The notes below the pieces were generated by a model. The model was not told the DNA's origin and made no database searches. It worked only from the letters and a program-made list of their open reading frames with translations. A program made the translations under genes and the position numbers. DNA of 64,000 bases from CAZJUP01 sp964549275 (lineage in GTDB: Bacteria; Fidelibacterota; Marinisomatia; Marinisomatales; TCS55): contig CAZJUP010000003.1 in the NCBI GenBank assembly GCA_964549275.1, forward strand, positions 140,281 through 204,280. Direction: 5' to 3'. Below are positions 17,169 through 25,584 of this stretch, one piece after another (within the stretch, counting starts at the first letter, position 1; each line of letters opens with the position of its first letter).

Positions 17169-17849
17169 TTAGCCGGGAAAATCCGAATCCAGAGATCTTT
17201 GTTTTTGATGCTCGTAAGAAGCATCCAAATGAAGTTTTCGAAATTTTATGATAATGGCTGCAGCGGAAGCGGCCATTGCTCGCTGTTGGTGCGCATTCAT
17301 ATATGGATAAATCCATACTGATTCATTGGATGATTGGGAAATATCAACCAATCCCCGAATTTCGTTTTTTTGATTAAAGGAATAACCCATTAACAAAGGT
17401 GTTTGAATTCGTCTTTTACGTTCTGTTGTAAAATATTCCCTGATTTTAAGCGTGTCTCCAATAGTATACACCACAGAATCAGTCAGCGTCCAAACTCCCT
17501 TTGGAGGTGTCAAATCCCTGAAACTGCATTTTAAATAGGGGGTCCATTGTCCCTTCTCTGTCGGGTATTCACAATAGCATTGCCACTCTTCACCTTCCTC
17601 ATCAGAAAAGAAAAATTCATAGGCACCTGTGGCCCAATCTGAAGTTCGGTAGTCTGTATATAATATTTTTCCACTCCTGTCCTGGATATTGTACACTCTG
17701 AATGGTCCAAAATCCAATGTCCAGGTAATATCTCCTCCCTTAACCGGTAATTGTTTTGCGGCTTTTAATTCTTCCGGCACTCCGATTTTTAATGGAATCA
17801 AGCAAGCAACCAATAGGATAGCCGTCACGCTCATCAATAATCTTTTCAT
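17169..17849 (-). CDS. Hypothetical lipoprotein
   Basis: 226 aa with an N-terminal hydrophobic segment and lipobox-like LLVAC at residues about 12-16. The mature part is beta-rich (ITWTLDFGPFRVYNI, KILYTDYRTSDWATGAYEFFFSDEEGEEW, KIREYFTTE) with two cysteines in QCYCEYP. No family recognised. Its start overlaps the end of the DUF4442 gene by 4 bp (ATGA), so the two are co-translated. Confidence 0.72.
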   Translation of the reverse strand: MKRLLMSVTAILLVACLIPLKIGVPEELKAAKQLPVKGGDITWTLDFGPFRVYNIQDRSGKILYTDYRTSDWATGAYEFFFSDEEGEEWQCYCEYPTEKGQWTPYLKCSFRDLTPPKGVWTLTDSVVYTIGDTLKIREYFTTERKRRIQTPLLMGYSFNQKNEIRGLVDISQSSNESVWIYPYMNAHQQRAMAASAAAIIIKFRKLHLDASYEHQKQRSLDSDFPG

Positions 17850-18367
17850 GGCTTTCCCCCTTTTTTTATGGACAATGTTAATGTCATTTCTGCCACGGGT
17901 TCATTTCCGAATTTAGCCGGAACGGTAGCCAAGACAGAAAGAGGATAATTCTGTCTTTCCCCGGTTTTGATCGCCTGGTATACCAAAGATTGAATCGCTT
18001 TACCATCCCCGCAATGGAAATGGACATCCCCTTCTGCCCTTTTTAAAAACTTTGCATTAAAATCTTTAAACACCAAGTTAATTTTCTCACCGGATAATTG
18101 GATAATATGTCCTGCAAGAATTCCTCCGGATAAGTCAGCTCCAATGGACAGTGCCCCAAAATACATTGAGTTTAAATGATTTTTAGTTCTTCGCCTTAAT
18201 GGGATGACCGATTCGATTTCAATAGTATTCAATTTTAAAACCTTAGGACGGCAAAAATAGATGAGTGGAATTTTGGCCAAACCAAATAGTCTGACCATAG
18301 CTGTGGCTTTTAATTTTCCAACGGTTTGATTAGATTTTTGACTCACGATTTGCCCTGATTTTTTCAT
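17846..18367 (-). CDS. DUF4442 hotdog-fold protein (thioesterase-like)
   Basis: 173 aa. NHLNSMYFGALSIGADLSGG is the hallmark of the DUF4442 branch of PaaI-like hotdog proteins, followed by INLVFKDFNAKFLKRAEGDV and a final strand VAEMTLTLSIKK. These proteins are presumed acyl-CoA thioesterases, though activity is rarely shown. The ATG at 18367 has AAAGGC a few bases upstream but overlaps the cupin gene by 38 bp; a start at the later MVRLFG Met (about 18298) is possible. Confidence 0.85.
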   Translation of the reverse strand: MKKSGQIVSQKSNQTVGKLKATAMVRLFGLAKIPLIYFCRPKVLKLNTIEIESVIPLRRRTKNHLNSMYFGALSIGADLSGGILAGHIIQLSGEKINLVFKDFNAKFLKRAEGDVHFHCGDGKAIQSLVYQAIKTGERQNYPLSVLATVPAKFGNEPVAEMTLTLSIKKGGKP

Positions 18368-18794
18368 TTAACGCCTTTATTTTTTCATTTCCCTCATACC
18401 ATGGGGGTAACGTCTCCCAATCTGGTAATCCATCGTCAATGAGAGAGTTTGAATCCTCTTCTCTGGGAAACCCTTTCGCCGGTACAGCTCCCACAATCAG
18501 ACATACCAAATCCGAATCTTCAGCCGCTTTTAATGCACGGTTATCTTTCGGATCCACTTTAATTATATCTCCTGGGCTTAACTCAATATCCTTTCCGTTG
18601 ATATGAATGATTCCCTTTCCGTTCACAACAATATAAACTTCTTCCTGAAGTTCATGACGATGCATAAAGGTATACCCCATTCCGGCAGGAATTCGGGACA
18701 TCCCCAGTCCAACCCCCTTAAGATTGAGTTTATTCTTGAAAAGGGTCAGCCATTCCGGGGCATCTTCAAACTTCACTGTTGTTTTTGTATACAC
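18330..18794 (-). CDS. Cupin-domain protein
   Basis: 154 aa. Cupin motif 1 appears as FMHRHELQEEVYIVVNGKG (metal ligands H, H, E) and motif 2 as LSPGDIIKVDPKDNRAL; the usual final His of motif 2 is replaced, so metal binding may be incomplete. The C-terminal third (PPWYEGNEKIKALNEKIRANR) is a charged helix outside the cupin barrel. Small single-domain cupins of this type are of unknown substrate. First gene of a three- or four-gene minus-strand operon with the DUF4442 and lipoprotein genes. Confidence 0.85.
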   Translation of the reverse strand: MYTKTTVKFEDAPEWLTLFKNKLNLKGVGLGMSRIPAGMGYTFMHRHELQEEVYIVVNGKGIIHINGKDIELSPGDIIKVDPKDNRALKAAEDSDLVCLIVGAVPAKGFPREEDSNSLIDDGLPDWETLPPWYEGNEKIKALNEKIRANRESKI

Positions 18795-18876
18795 CCTATC
18801 ACCTCATTTCTGTGAAATAGAATATAATCTTTAAAGAGCCATAAAAATATCTGGAATAATATACCATAACAGTCCT

Positions 18877-19452
18877 TTAAAATTTAATCCTAGCTATTGT
18901 TTTTATTTTCACGTGAGGGGTTAAAGCCTGGTCTCTTTCTGGTTGCCCATGGATTTTTTTAACCACATCCATTCCCTCAATTACTTTTCCAAATGCAGCA
19001 AATCCCTGCCCATCCGGATTTCTATTCCCTCCGAAGTCCAATTCCGGTTGGTCTCCCACACAAATAAAAAATTCTGATGTTGCTGTACCTGGTTCCAGCC
19101 GTGCCATGGACAAAACTCCGTTTTTATGTAGTACTCCGGTCTTCGTTGTTGTTTCGTGCTGAATTGGGTTTTTCATTTTTTCTTCATGAAATAATCCGCC
19201 CTGAATCACTTCAATCTTTACCGGATTCTTCGGTTGATTTTTTAAAGTAACAACACGATAAAAAACAGAATGATCAAAGTGGTTTCCATCAACATAAGTA
19301 AGAAAATTTTCAACAGTTATTGGGGCTTTTTCAGGGTATAACTCCAGTTTAATTTCGCCTAACTCTGTTTGAATCAATATATTCGGTTTTGGGGATTCAC
19401 AGGAAATGAAAAAAGAAAAAATCATCAATGAATATTTAAATATTCTCCGCAT
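18877..19452 (-). CDS. Cyclophilin-type peptidyl-prolyl isomerase, lipoprotein
   Basis: 191 aa when started at the ATG at 19452. A longer open frame runs to 19596 but lies inside the SDR gene. The TAATG junction (stop of the SDR, start of this gene) supports the shorter form. The lipobox FFISC is at about residues 13-17, then the cyclophilin core: LGEIKLELYPEKAPITVENFL, FDHSVFYRVV, IQGGLF, GVLSMARLEPGTATSEFFICVG, GFAAFGKVIEGMDVV. It probably folds periplasmic proteins while anchored in a membrane. Confidence 0.92.
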   Translation of the reverse strand: MRRIFKYSLMIFSFFISCESPKPNILIQTELGEIKLELYPEKAPITVENFLTYVDGNHFDHSVFYRVVTLKNQPKNPVKIEVIQGGLFHEEKMKNPIQHETTTKTGVLHKNGVLSMARLEPGTATSEFFICVGDQPELDFGGNRNPDGQGFAAFGKVIEGMDVVKKIHGQPERDQALTPHVKIKTIARIKF

Positions 19453-20141
19453 TACCAATGCATTTCTTCCCCTGTATAACTGAAAAATTTTCCGCTGATT
19501 TCTTCTCCGGGACTGGTGATAATTTTTAAAAGCCCAGATACAGATTTTTTTGGCGATACGGGAGCAATGGGTGTTCCCATCCTTGTTCTCACCCATCCCG
19601 GGTGGAGAGAAGTGACAGCAACTTGTTTTTTTATCAAATCCTGGTGGAGTGTTTTCGTAGCCATATTCAGAGCAGCTTTCGACAATCTATAACTATAATA
19701 CCCTCCTCTATGATTATCTCCAATCGAACCCATTTTTGAAGATATATTGAATACCTTCGATCCTCGAATTAATAACGGTAGAAATTTTTTTACAACTAAT
19801 AGGGGACCAAGGGTATTAGTTTGAAACACCGCAATAAGGTCATCAGTCGTAAAATTTTTTAATCCTGACTTGTTTCCAATTATGCCAGCATTATTGATGA
19901 GAATGTCTAAAGAGAGAATCAATTTTTTCAGTTGATCAAAGCCTTTTGCGATTGAATCTTCATCCTGGACATCCAACGTGAGGATATGTTCAGGTTGAAG
20001 GAGATTTTTGAGTTTTTTGGCTTTTTCCGGTTTACGGCACCCGCCAAAAACATGATAGGAATTAGCAGAAAATTGCCGAGCAAATTCAAATCCTATTCCC
20101 CGATTGGCACCGGTGATAAAAACAGTTTTCTTTTCATCCAT
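19452..20141 (-). CDS. Short-chain dehydrogenase/reductase
   Basis: 229 aa, classical SDR. NAD(P) site TGANRGIG at residues about 10-17, NNAG at about 86-89, catalytic Ser in FNISSKMGSIGD and YSYRLSK giving Tyr-x3-Lys. The spacing is that of the CsgA/carbonyl-reductase-like SDR group, which is broad, so no substrate is proposed. It shares its stop codon with the start of the cyclophilin gene (TAATG), so the two are translated together. Confidence 0.93.
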   Translation of the reverse strand: MDEKKTVFITGANRGIGFEFARQFSANSYHVFGGCRKPEKAKKLKNLLQPEHILTLDVQDEDSIAKGFDQLKKLILSLDILINNAGIIGNKSGLKNFTTDDLIAVFQTNTLGPLLVVKKFLPLLIRGSKVFNISSKMGSIGDNHRGGYYSYRLSKAALNMATKTLHQDLIKKQVAVTSLHPGWVRTRMGTPIAPVSPKKSVSGLLKIITSPGEEISGKFFSYTGEEMHW

Positions 20142-20191
20142 TGGAATTTGGTCCTTTTAATTCCCCCTTTAATTCTTATTTTTATTGTATC

Positions 20192-20605
20192 CTAATTTAC
20201 CGAAGAATGTTTTCCGATGTAAATATAGCACTCCAGCATAAGAATAAAGAAAATGAGGTCTGCAACGCCAAACAAAGACACAAATAAAATATGCGGGATG
20301 GGACCCACGGCATAATACACAAAGGCAATGGAAAAATAGGCCAGTTTATATAAGGTACCCACTAATATCAAATCCCTGTTTTTCTCCAAATCTCCCCTGT
20401 ATATGAGAGCATAGGCTACACCAATCACAAATAGAAATGAACCAATGAGAGCAATGTATCCTCCGAATTCCGGCAGCCACTCCTCTGCGTTGAGAATTTC
20501 AAAAGCCGTCTCATAGAAAAAGGTGAAAATAATCCCCAAAGCCAAATCATATATCGCCGCTGTGAAAAATAATGATTTATAAATAAAATGTCTTCTCTTT
20601 GTCAT
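20192..20605 (-). CDS. Four-helix integral membrane protein, unknown
   Basis: 137 aa consisting almost entirely of four hydrophobic segments (about 11-31, 45-68, 80-101, 104-130), with a Glu-rich first loop (FEILNAEEWLPEFGG). No family recognised. It precedes the SDR gene on the same strand with about 50 bp between them; AGGGGA is visible upstream of the ATG. Confidence 0.75.
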   Translation of the reverse strand: MTKRRHFIYKSLFFTAAIYDLALGIIFTFFYETAFEILNAEEWLPEFGGYIALIGSFLFVIGVAYALIYRGDLEKNRDLILVGTLYKLAYFSIAFVYYAVGPIPHILFVSLFGVADLIFFILMLECYIYIGKHSSVN

Positions 20606-20655
20606 GATAATCCCCTCGATTTTTTATTTAAATATACCGGCATTTATCATCATTC

Positions 20656-21405
20656 TCAATCCAGAACAGATAAAAACAATTGATTAACTGTCCAGGTTAT
20701 GGACCAGTTATGTCCTAATCGTTTTCCATTTTCCAGAGTATCGGGAAGTAATCTCACCTGACTTCCAGCAATATTAACCACTTGGGGGTCAATGGGGAGA
20801 TCTTTGAAGGCCCCATCCTGCTTTTGTCGGGTTCTCCACTGAAAATGATTAACTGTAATAATGAGATTTTGAAACTCGGGATAATCCGGACAGTTGACTT
20901 CTAAACGAGGGTGTCCGGCCAAAGGTGCTGCTATGGAATGAATATCAACAGACACTCTGAATGCCTCATCCGCCAGCTGGCTTACAATGACACCTCCATA
21001 ACTGTGACCTATAATTACCAAGTGATGAATGGCTCTTTGATGCCTTAACAAAGAATCAATTGCTGATTTTAGTTGTCGCCCGGCCTCCTCCGGACATAAG
21101 GTCCAATCCCATCGATAATAAAATGTTTTATGACCGGATTCCGACAATCTTCTAAGGGGATAAACCCACTCATATCCCCTGGATCCATATCCATGGACAG
21201 CAACGAAAACCGTATCGGATTTTGCTTCAGGTATGAGGACAGTGTTCAATCCCAAAGAGTTTGCCTGAAGTTTTTTCCCTGAAGACTTAACATGCTCTCC
21301 CATCTTCAATTCGGAATAGGCTATCCCCCTTGTCGGTCTCTCTCGGCAACCGACCCAAAATACAAATAAAATGAATATCCACTTTATGGGAGCATTTGCA
21401 ACCAT
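20656..21405 (-). CDS. Lipid-anchored alpha/beta hydrolase
   Basis: 249 aa with the start moved to the ATG at 21405, which has AAGGGGAGG ahead of it; the longer frame to 21462 overlaps the upstream gene by 44 bp. The lipobox WVGC follows the N-terminal hydrophobic segment. The hydrolase features are VFVAVHGYGSRGYEW (oxyanion region), nucleophile GHSYGG and a possible acid in the LAGHPRLE...DYPEF region; the final GHNWSI could hold the catalytic His. Likely a periplasmic esterase or lipase; substrate unknown. Confidence 0.82.
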   Translation of the reverse strand: MVANAPIKWIFILFVFWVGCRERPTRGIAYSELKMGEHVKSSGKKLQANSLGLNTVLIPEAKSDTVFVAVHGYGSRGYEWVYPLRRLSESGHKTFYYRWDWTLCPEEAGRQLKSAIDSLLRHQRAIHHLVIIGHSYGGVIVSQLADEAFRVSVDIHSIAAPLAGHPRLEVNCPDYPEFQNLIITVNHFQWRTRQKQDGAFKDLPIDPQVVNIAGSQVRLLPDTLENGKRLGHNWSITWTVNQLFLSVLD

Positions 21406-21418
21406 TAAATGCCTCCCC

Positions 21419-22066
21419 TTAAAAACAATATTCCATAAAAATGGTAATAAAATTTCCGCCACCCCGTGTATAATTAAACCATTTTACAGATTGATACACT
21501 CCTGATCGGTGAGAAACCGCAAAACCGATGATTGACCTCTTCATATCCGACTGTTGGATGAGATCTCCCAGTTTAAAATCGAATCCTACGTTAATATAAT
21601 TCATGAGTTGAGAATCCCGTTCATCACTCAATCGCCGGGTTTCTCTCCCCTCTACATATGGAACCAATTCCGACCAAGACAGACCTTCACCTATGAACCA
21701 TCTCATGGGCATATGACCATGTTTTGTTTTGAAATGAACCATGAGAAATCCATTGTATTGGTTATGATTTGGCTGATATCCATTTTCAAGATGCCGAATG
21801 GTCCCGACACGAAAACTCCAATCGATGGGCAAATTTCTCCAATTGTGAATGAATACACAGCTTACATCCAACCCGCGAATTCCCGTATTATGGCGCTCCG
21901 GTTGAATATCTCCATAGGTCATGATAGCCACAAGGGGGCGATGGGATGCATATCCGCCATAAAGTCGAATAGACCACTTTGTATAATCCAAGGAATGGTT
22001 AATGGATGGATCACTCCCTATCAAAATAGAGAACAAGAATAAAAATCCTATGAATTTCATTCCCAT
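21419..22066 (-). CDS. Predicted outer-membrane beta-barrel protein
   Basis: 215 aa with a signal peptide (residues 1 to about 18) and alternating aromatic beta-strand pattern (YTKWSIRLYGGYASHRPLV, SFRVGTIRHL, GFLMVHFKTKH, MNYINVGFDFKLG). It ends in FITIFMEYCF, a C-terminal aromatic typical of barrel proteins. The AVSHRSGVYQ element recalls a His-Ser pair in outer-membrane lipid-A deacylase-like barrels, but I cannot assign the family. It lies 13 bp upstream of the lipid-anchored hydrolase, so the two may act together on the cell surface. Confidence 0.6.
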   Translation of the reverse strand: MGMKFIGFLFLFSILIGSDPSINHSLDYTKWSIRLYGGYASHRPLVAIMTYGDIQPERHNTGIRGLDVSCVFIHNWRNLPIDWSFRVGTIRHLENGYQPNHNQYNGFLMVHFKTKHGHMPMRWFIGEGLSWSELVPYVEGRETRRLSDERDSQLMNYINVGFDFKLGDLIQQSDMKRSIIGFAVSHRSGVYQSVKWFNYTRGGGNFITIFMEYCF

Positions 22067-22109
22067 AACCTGTAGAATTTATCAGAGAAAGTTTTAAAAG
22101 AAAACGAAT

Positions 22110-23375
22110 TCAGAATCGATTGGGAGACAAAGGATTCAAGTCAAAATCCGGCTTAATTCCGGAAATCATCTGCGCAACAACTTCTCCTGTTATGGGTCCC
22201 AAACTCATTCCCAGCATGCCATGGCCCGTAGCGATGATTAAGTTTGGATGGTGTTCCAAGGATCCAATATATGGCAATCCGTCTGCGGAAAGAGGTCGGA
22301 GCCCTACCCAGGGTTGGTGTGTTTCAACCCACTCCGGCTCAAACTCAGGATAATAACGGGAAATTGATTTAATTAGGCCTCGAGTTTTCCCGGACTGTAT
22401 ATTTTTATCTCCTGTTGTAACGGTAAGGGTTCCTCCAATTCTAAATCCGGAGTCTAGAGGAGTTACCGCAGCCCGAGCTTCAGAAAGTAATGCGGGAATC
22501 TTTGGTTGTTTTGGAGGGTGGGTAAGGGTAAAACTATATCCTTTCCCCCCTAATAAAGGAAGGTCAATTTTTAAGGGTTTCAGGACTTTCGCCGAATGGA
22601 CTCCTGCGGATAAAACGAAGGATTCGGCATCAATCTTTCCCAGAGTTGTGATAACTGAATCTATATTTTTATCCTCTGTTTCAAAACCAATTACCTCACA
22701 TTCAAAACAAAATTGGACGCCGATACTCATTAAATATTCTTTCAGGGTTTTCATAAATCGGTCTGGATTGAGATGGGCATCATCCGGATAGAAAACACCG
22801 CCGGGACCGGCAATTTCAATCCCCGGCTCCAAAGTTTTCATTTCTTTTGATGAAAGGATCTTAGCCCTTATCCCCAGCGATTGGGCCGCTTCTGCAACCA
22901 ATGCTTCCTCTTCGAACCCCTTGCTCGTCTCACAAAGTATTAACACACCTTTTGTTTCAAGTCCCAGATTTATTTCACGGTTCATCTCTGTATATAAACG
23001 GCGGCTGCGAAGGCCTAGATTTCTCAGGATATGAGTGGCTTTTTTCACATGAGTTTTATGTGCTGATTTCCGGAAAGTCCATAACCAATTATATAAATCT
23101 AAACTCCATTTAAAATCTATGGAAAATGGACTTTCAGGATTGAATAACCATTTGAGTCCCTGCCTGACAGCTTTCGGATTGGCTAAAGGTACGAGGTGAC
23201 TGGGAACAATCATTCCTGCATTGCCAATAGAGCAGGGTTCCGTACTCCCCTCCGTTTCTTTTTCTAAGACGGAAACGGCATACCCCAATTTTTGCAGAGC
23301 GTAGGCTGTGCATAATCCAATCACCCCTGCTCCCACAATAATAATTTCAGAGTTGATTCGGTGGTTTTTATTCAT
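22110..23375 (-). CDS. FAD-dependent oxidoreductase, D-amino-acid dehydrogenase-like
   Basis: 421 aa of the DAO (DadA) family. The dinucleotide-binding site is IVGAGVIGLCTAYALQKLG (residues about 12-30) with the acidic residue of the second strand in VLEKE. EPCSIGNAGMIVPSHLVP matches the flavin-contact loop of DadA, and the C-terminal LSADGLPYIGSLEHHPNLIIATGHGMLGMSLGP closes the FAD site. It would oxidise D-amino acids, feeding electrons to quinone or another acceptor; hydroxyproline or sarcosine oxidases are possible alternatives. Single gene with no obvious partner. Confidence 0.88.
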   Translation of the reverse strand: MNKNHRINSEIIIVGAGVIGLCTAYALQKLGYAVSVLEKETEGSTEPCSIGNAGMIVPSHLVPLANPKAVRQGLKWLFNPESPFSIDFKWSLDLYNWLWTFRKSAHKTHVKKATHILRNLGLRSRRLYTEMNREINLGLETKGVLILCETSKGFEEEALVAEAAQSLGIRAKILSSKEMKTLEPGIEIAGPGGVFYPDDAHLNPDRFMKTLKEYLMSIGVQFCFECEVIGFETEDKNIDSVITTLGKIDAESFVLSAGVHSAKVLKPLKIDLPLLGGKGYSFTLTHPPKQPKIPALLSEARAAVTPLDSGFRIGGTLTVTTGDKNIQSGKTRGLIKSISRYYPEFEPEWVETHQPWVGLRPLSADGLPYIGSLEHHPNLIIATGHGMLGMSLGPITGEVVAQMISGIKPDFDLNPLSPNRF

Positions 23376-23479
23376 ATTGGTGATTTTAATCTAAGGGTCA
23401 AAAACACTATAATCTACCATGATAATAAGAAAAATTGTGTGGTTTTATAGATAAATTACGAAAGTAAATAGCCCTAATT

Positions 23480-23668
23480 ATGAAACCCAGCATCATATTT
23501 CTCATTCTCACCACCGTCCCTTTGCTGGATATTCTTATATCGTTCAAGACCAATCGCTATCCCCGGACTTTGCCAAAAACAAAAATTGGACGAAGCCTCT
23601 ATGCTTTACTCATTACCGGTGCATGGGTAGCCTCCGGCATTGCAGTGTATTTGCAGTATAAGGGATAA
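23480..23668 (+). CDS. Small two-helix membrane protein, unknown
   Basis: 62 aa with hydrophobic stretches at about 3-20 and 41-58 separated by a basic loop (FKTNRYPRTLPKTKIGR). No clear ribosome site and no family recognised. It is the only reading frame of note between the oxidoreductase and the tRNA genes. Confidence 0.5.
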   Translation: MKPSIIFLILTTVPLLDILISFKTNRYPRTLPKTKIGRSLYALLITGAWVASGIAVYLQYKG

Positions 23669-23803
23669 TTCTCTGCCACCGGTATATAGAAGTTTCCAAC
23701 TCCACATCCTAAAGTTAGTTTCTCTTCAGCATTCCACCTTTAACTCAAATCATAGGTCTCCAGATTCAATAAAAAAAACCAAAACTTTCATTCTGGCTTT
23801 TTG

Positions 23804-23878
23804 TCGGGGTAGAGAGATTCGAACTCCCGATCTCCTGCTCCCAAAGCAGGCGCGTTAACCGGACTACGCTATACCCCG
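23804..23878 (-). tRNA. tRNA-Pro (anticodon TGG)
   Basis: 75-nt cloverleaf on the minus strand. The acceptor pair is CGGGGTA with TACCCCG plus discriminator A. The anticodon arm is CCTGC-TTTGGGA-GCAGG and the T arm contains GTTCGAATC. CCA is not encoded. A 15-base copy of the 5' acceptor region lies 71 bp upstream. Confidence 0.96.
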
Positions 23879-23952
23879 TAATCTTTTTTCCCCGGGACTA
23901 CCTGGCCTCCGAAGTCTCTGAAAGAGACACAGGAGGTCGCTATACCCCGTAA
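23867..23952 (-). repeat. 15-bp direct repeat of the tRNA-Pro 5' end flanking a short hairpin
   Basis: The bases at 23867-23881 (tRNA start plus three upstream bases) recur identically at 23938-23952. Between them lies a nested hairpin: CCTCC/GGAGG (23906-23910 with 23932-23936) around GTCTCT/AGAGAC (23914-23919 with 23923-23928). This is the layout expected for insertion of a small structured element with duplication of the target, but a tRNA-fragment duplication by recombination would look the same. Confidence 0.6.
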
Positions 23953-23987
23953 ACTACTTTTATCTTTACAATTTTATCTTATTCCAG

Positions 23988-24062
23988 GGTGAGTGATGGG
24001 ACTTGAACCCACGGCCTCCTGGGCCACAACCAGGTGCTCTAACCAGCTGAGCTACACCCACC
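23988..24062 (-). tRNA. tRNA-His (anticodon GTG)
   Basis: 75 nt including the extra G at position -1 that pairs with C73, diagnostic for tRNA-His. The acceptor is GTGGGTG with CACTCAC (one G-U pair), and the anticodon arm is CCTGG-TTGTGGC-CCAGG. The T arm contains GGTTCAAGTCC. CCA is not encoded. It lies 110 bp upstream of tRNA-Pro on the same strand, probably in one transcript. Confidence 0.96.
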
Positions 24063-24120
24063 ATGCAAATCATCCGGAATAATGCCGAATGAAGCGGCGA
24101 AAATTACAGGCAATCCTTCG

Positions 24121-24150
24121 TTGAACAAAATCATTTAACGGAGTTATAAA
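24121..24150 (+). promoter_or_regulatory. Promoter candidate for lptF
   Basis: TTGAAC at 24121-24126, an 18-base spacer and TATAAA at 24145-24150. It lies 40 bp before the lptF start codon and is the only good promoter-like element between the tRNA genes and lptF. Confidence 0.4.
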
Positions 24151-24189
24151 CCCGTAAAGAATTAGAAAAGAAACGCCGTAATTTTACCC

Positions 24190-25584
24190 ATGCGCCTGCT
24201 CACCAGATATATCCTGAAACAGCTGTTGGTCCCTTTCCTGTTTTCACTGTTAATTATCGTTTTTGTCCTGTTTACCCAATTCCTGCTCAGAGCCATCGAC
24301 CGGTTTCTTGGCAAAGGACTGGAAATCGGAGTCATCCTGGAATACCTGTTTCTTAACCTGGGGTGGATAACAGCACTGGCTGTTCCTATGGCCGTTTTGA
24401 TTGCCGCTCTTATGTCCTTTGGACAATTTTCGGAAGATAATGAAATCACAGCCATGCGTTCATCAGGTATTAGTTTTCTTACCATCGTTCGACCGGCAAT
24501 GCTCTTCGGAGTTACCGTGGCTCTCATCCTGACCTATTTCAACAATTTTATTATGCCGGAAATGAACTTTCGGGCAAGAATGCTTTCAGGAGATATTTAT
24601 AGAAAGCGCCCGGATATGCATATTGAACCGGGGCACTTTGTGGACAACCTTCCTGATTATAGTATGATTATACGGGACAAGGAAGGGGACACCATGAAAG
24701 ATGTTCGCATTTTCAGCAAAGGAAGAGCAGAATCCCAAACCAGCATTTATTCAGAAACAGGACATCTGTCCACAATAGACGATGCCATCATTCTGGAACT
24801 TCACCAGGGGGAGATTCATGAATTAGACCTCCGGGATTATGGAAACTACCGGCGAATAGAATTTAATACCCATGTGATTACACTCCCCGCTGACGACCTC
24901 TCCCTGAACCGCAGGGATACGACCAGCCGATCAGACCGGGAAATGACGATTCCCATGATTTTAGCTAAACAGGAAAATATTAATAAACGAATGGGAATTG
25001 TAAATAACCGTATCGCAAGGGCATTTATGCGAACGAGGGGAGACAGCATTATACCCCATTCCTATGATGAAGCCATGCTCTTACTCGAAACCCATAGGAA
25101 AGAGGTTTTGGCAGACACAACACTAACAGCTACAGAACTCCAGCGGGCGGAACGGGCAATTAAAACCACAGACAGGCAATTAAGCAACGAATACAGCCTG
25201 ATTAAAAGTTATCAAAAATCTAAAAACAAATATGCTGTAGAGATTCATAAAAAATTTTCTCTCCCGGTGGCTTGTATCTTATTTGTAATGACCGGCGCAT
25301 CCCTGGGAGTACTTTTCCGAAAGGGAGGCTTTACCATTGCAACGAGCCTTTCCTTTGGATTTTTCCTCATCTATTATATTTTTCTCATCGGTGGTGAAGA
25401 TATGGCGGACCGTAATCTTGTCACCCCGGCAGTAGGGATGTGGTTCCCGAACGTCATCTTATTTATTGTATCGGCTTACCTCCTGCTCCATACTGTGCGA
25501 GAACAACCTCCATTAAATATTAATTTGAATATTTTTAAACGACTCAAGAAAGGACAAAAAGATGATCCCGGCGGAACTGATTAA
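24190..25584 (+). CDS. LptF/LptG family permease for lipopolysaccharide export
   Basis: 464-aa YjgP/YjgQ family permease, the inner-membrane half of the LptB2FG ABC transporter that pulls LPS from the inner membrane. Three N-terminal helices (YILKQLLVPFLFSLLIIVFVL, then LNLGWITALAVPMAVLIAALM and a third) contain the EDNEITAMRSSGIS coupling region. A periplasmic jelly-roll domain spans residues about 120-360, and three C-terminal helices follow. The central domain is enlarged by a helical insertion (residues about 245-340). This indicates a diderm outer membrane with LPS. It overlaps the next gene by 23 bp. LptF fits better than LptG from the opening sequence, but the assignment is not firm. 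Confidence 0.9.
   Translation: MRLLTRYILKQLLVPFLFSLLIIVFVLFTQFLLRAIDRFLGKGLEIGVILEYLFLNLGWITALAVPMAVLIAALMSFGQFSEDNEITAMRSSGISFLTIVRPAMLFGVTVALILTYFNNFIMPEMNFRARMLSGDIYRKRPDMHIEPGHFVDNLPDYSMIIRDKEGDTMKDVRIFSKGRAESQTSIYSETGHLSTIDDAIILELHQGEIHELDLRDYGNYRRIEFNTHVITLPADDLSLNRRDTTSRSDREMTIPMILAKQENINKRMGIVNNRIARAFMRTRGDSIIPHSYDEAMLLLETHRKEVLADTTLTATELQRAERAIKTTDRQLSNEYSLIKSYQKSKNKYAVEIHKKFSLPVACILFVMTGASLGVLFRKGGFTIATSLSFGFFLIYYIFLIGGEDMADRNLVTPAVGMWFPNVILFIVSAYLLLHTVREQPPLNINLNIFKRLKKGQKDDPGGTD

Noticed and set aside
19453..19596. N-terminal extension of the cyclophilin gene
   Set aside because: It lies inside the SDR gene in another frame; the TAATG junction and lipoprotein signal at 19452 define the start.
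23640..23858. 72-aa frame ending in GREIRTPDLLLPKQAR
   Set aside because: This is the familiar antisense translation of a tRNA gene (tRNA-Pro at 23804-23878), not a protein.
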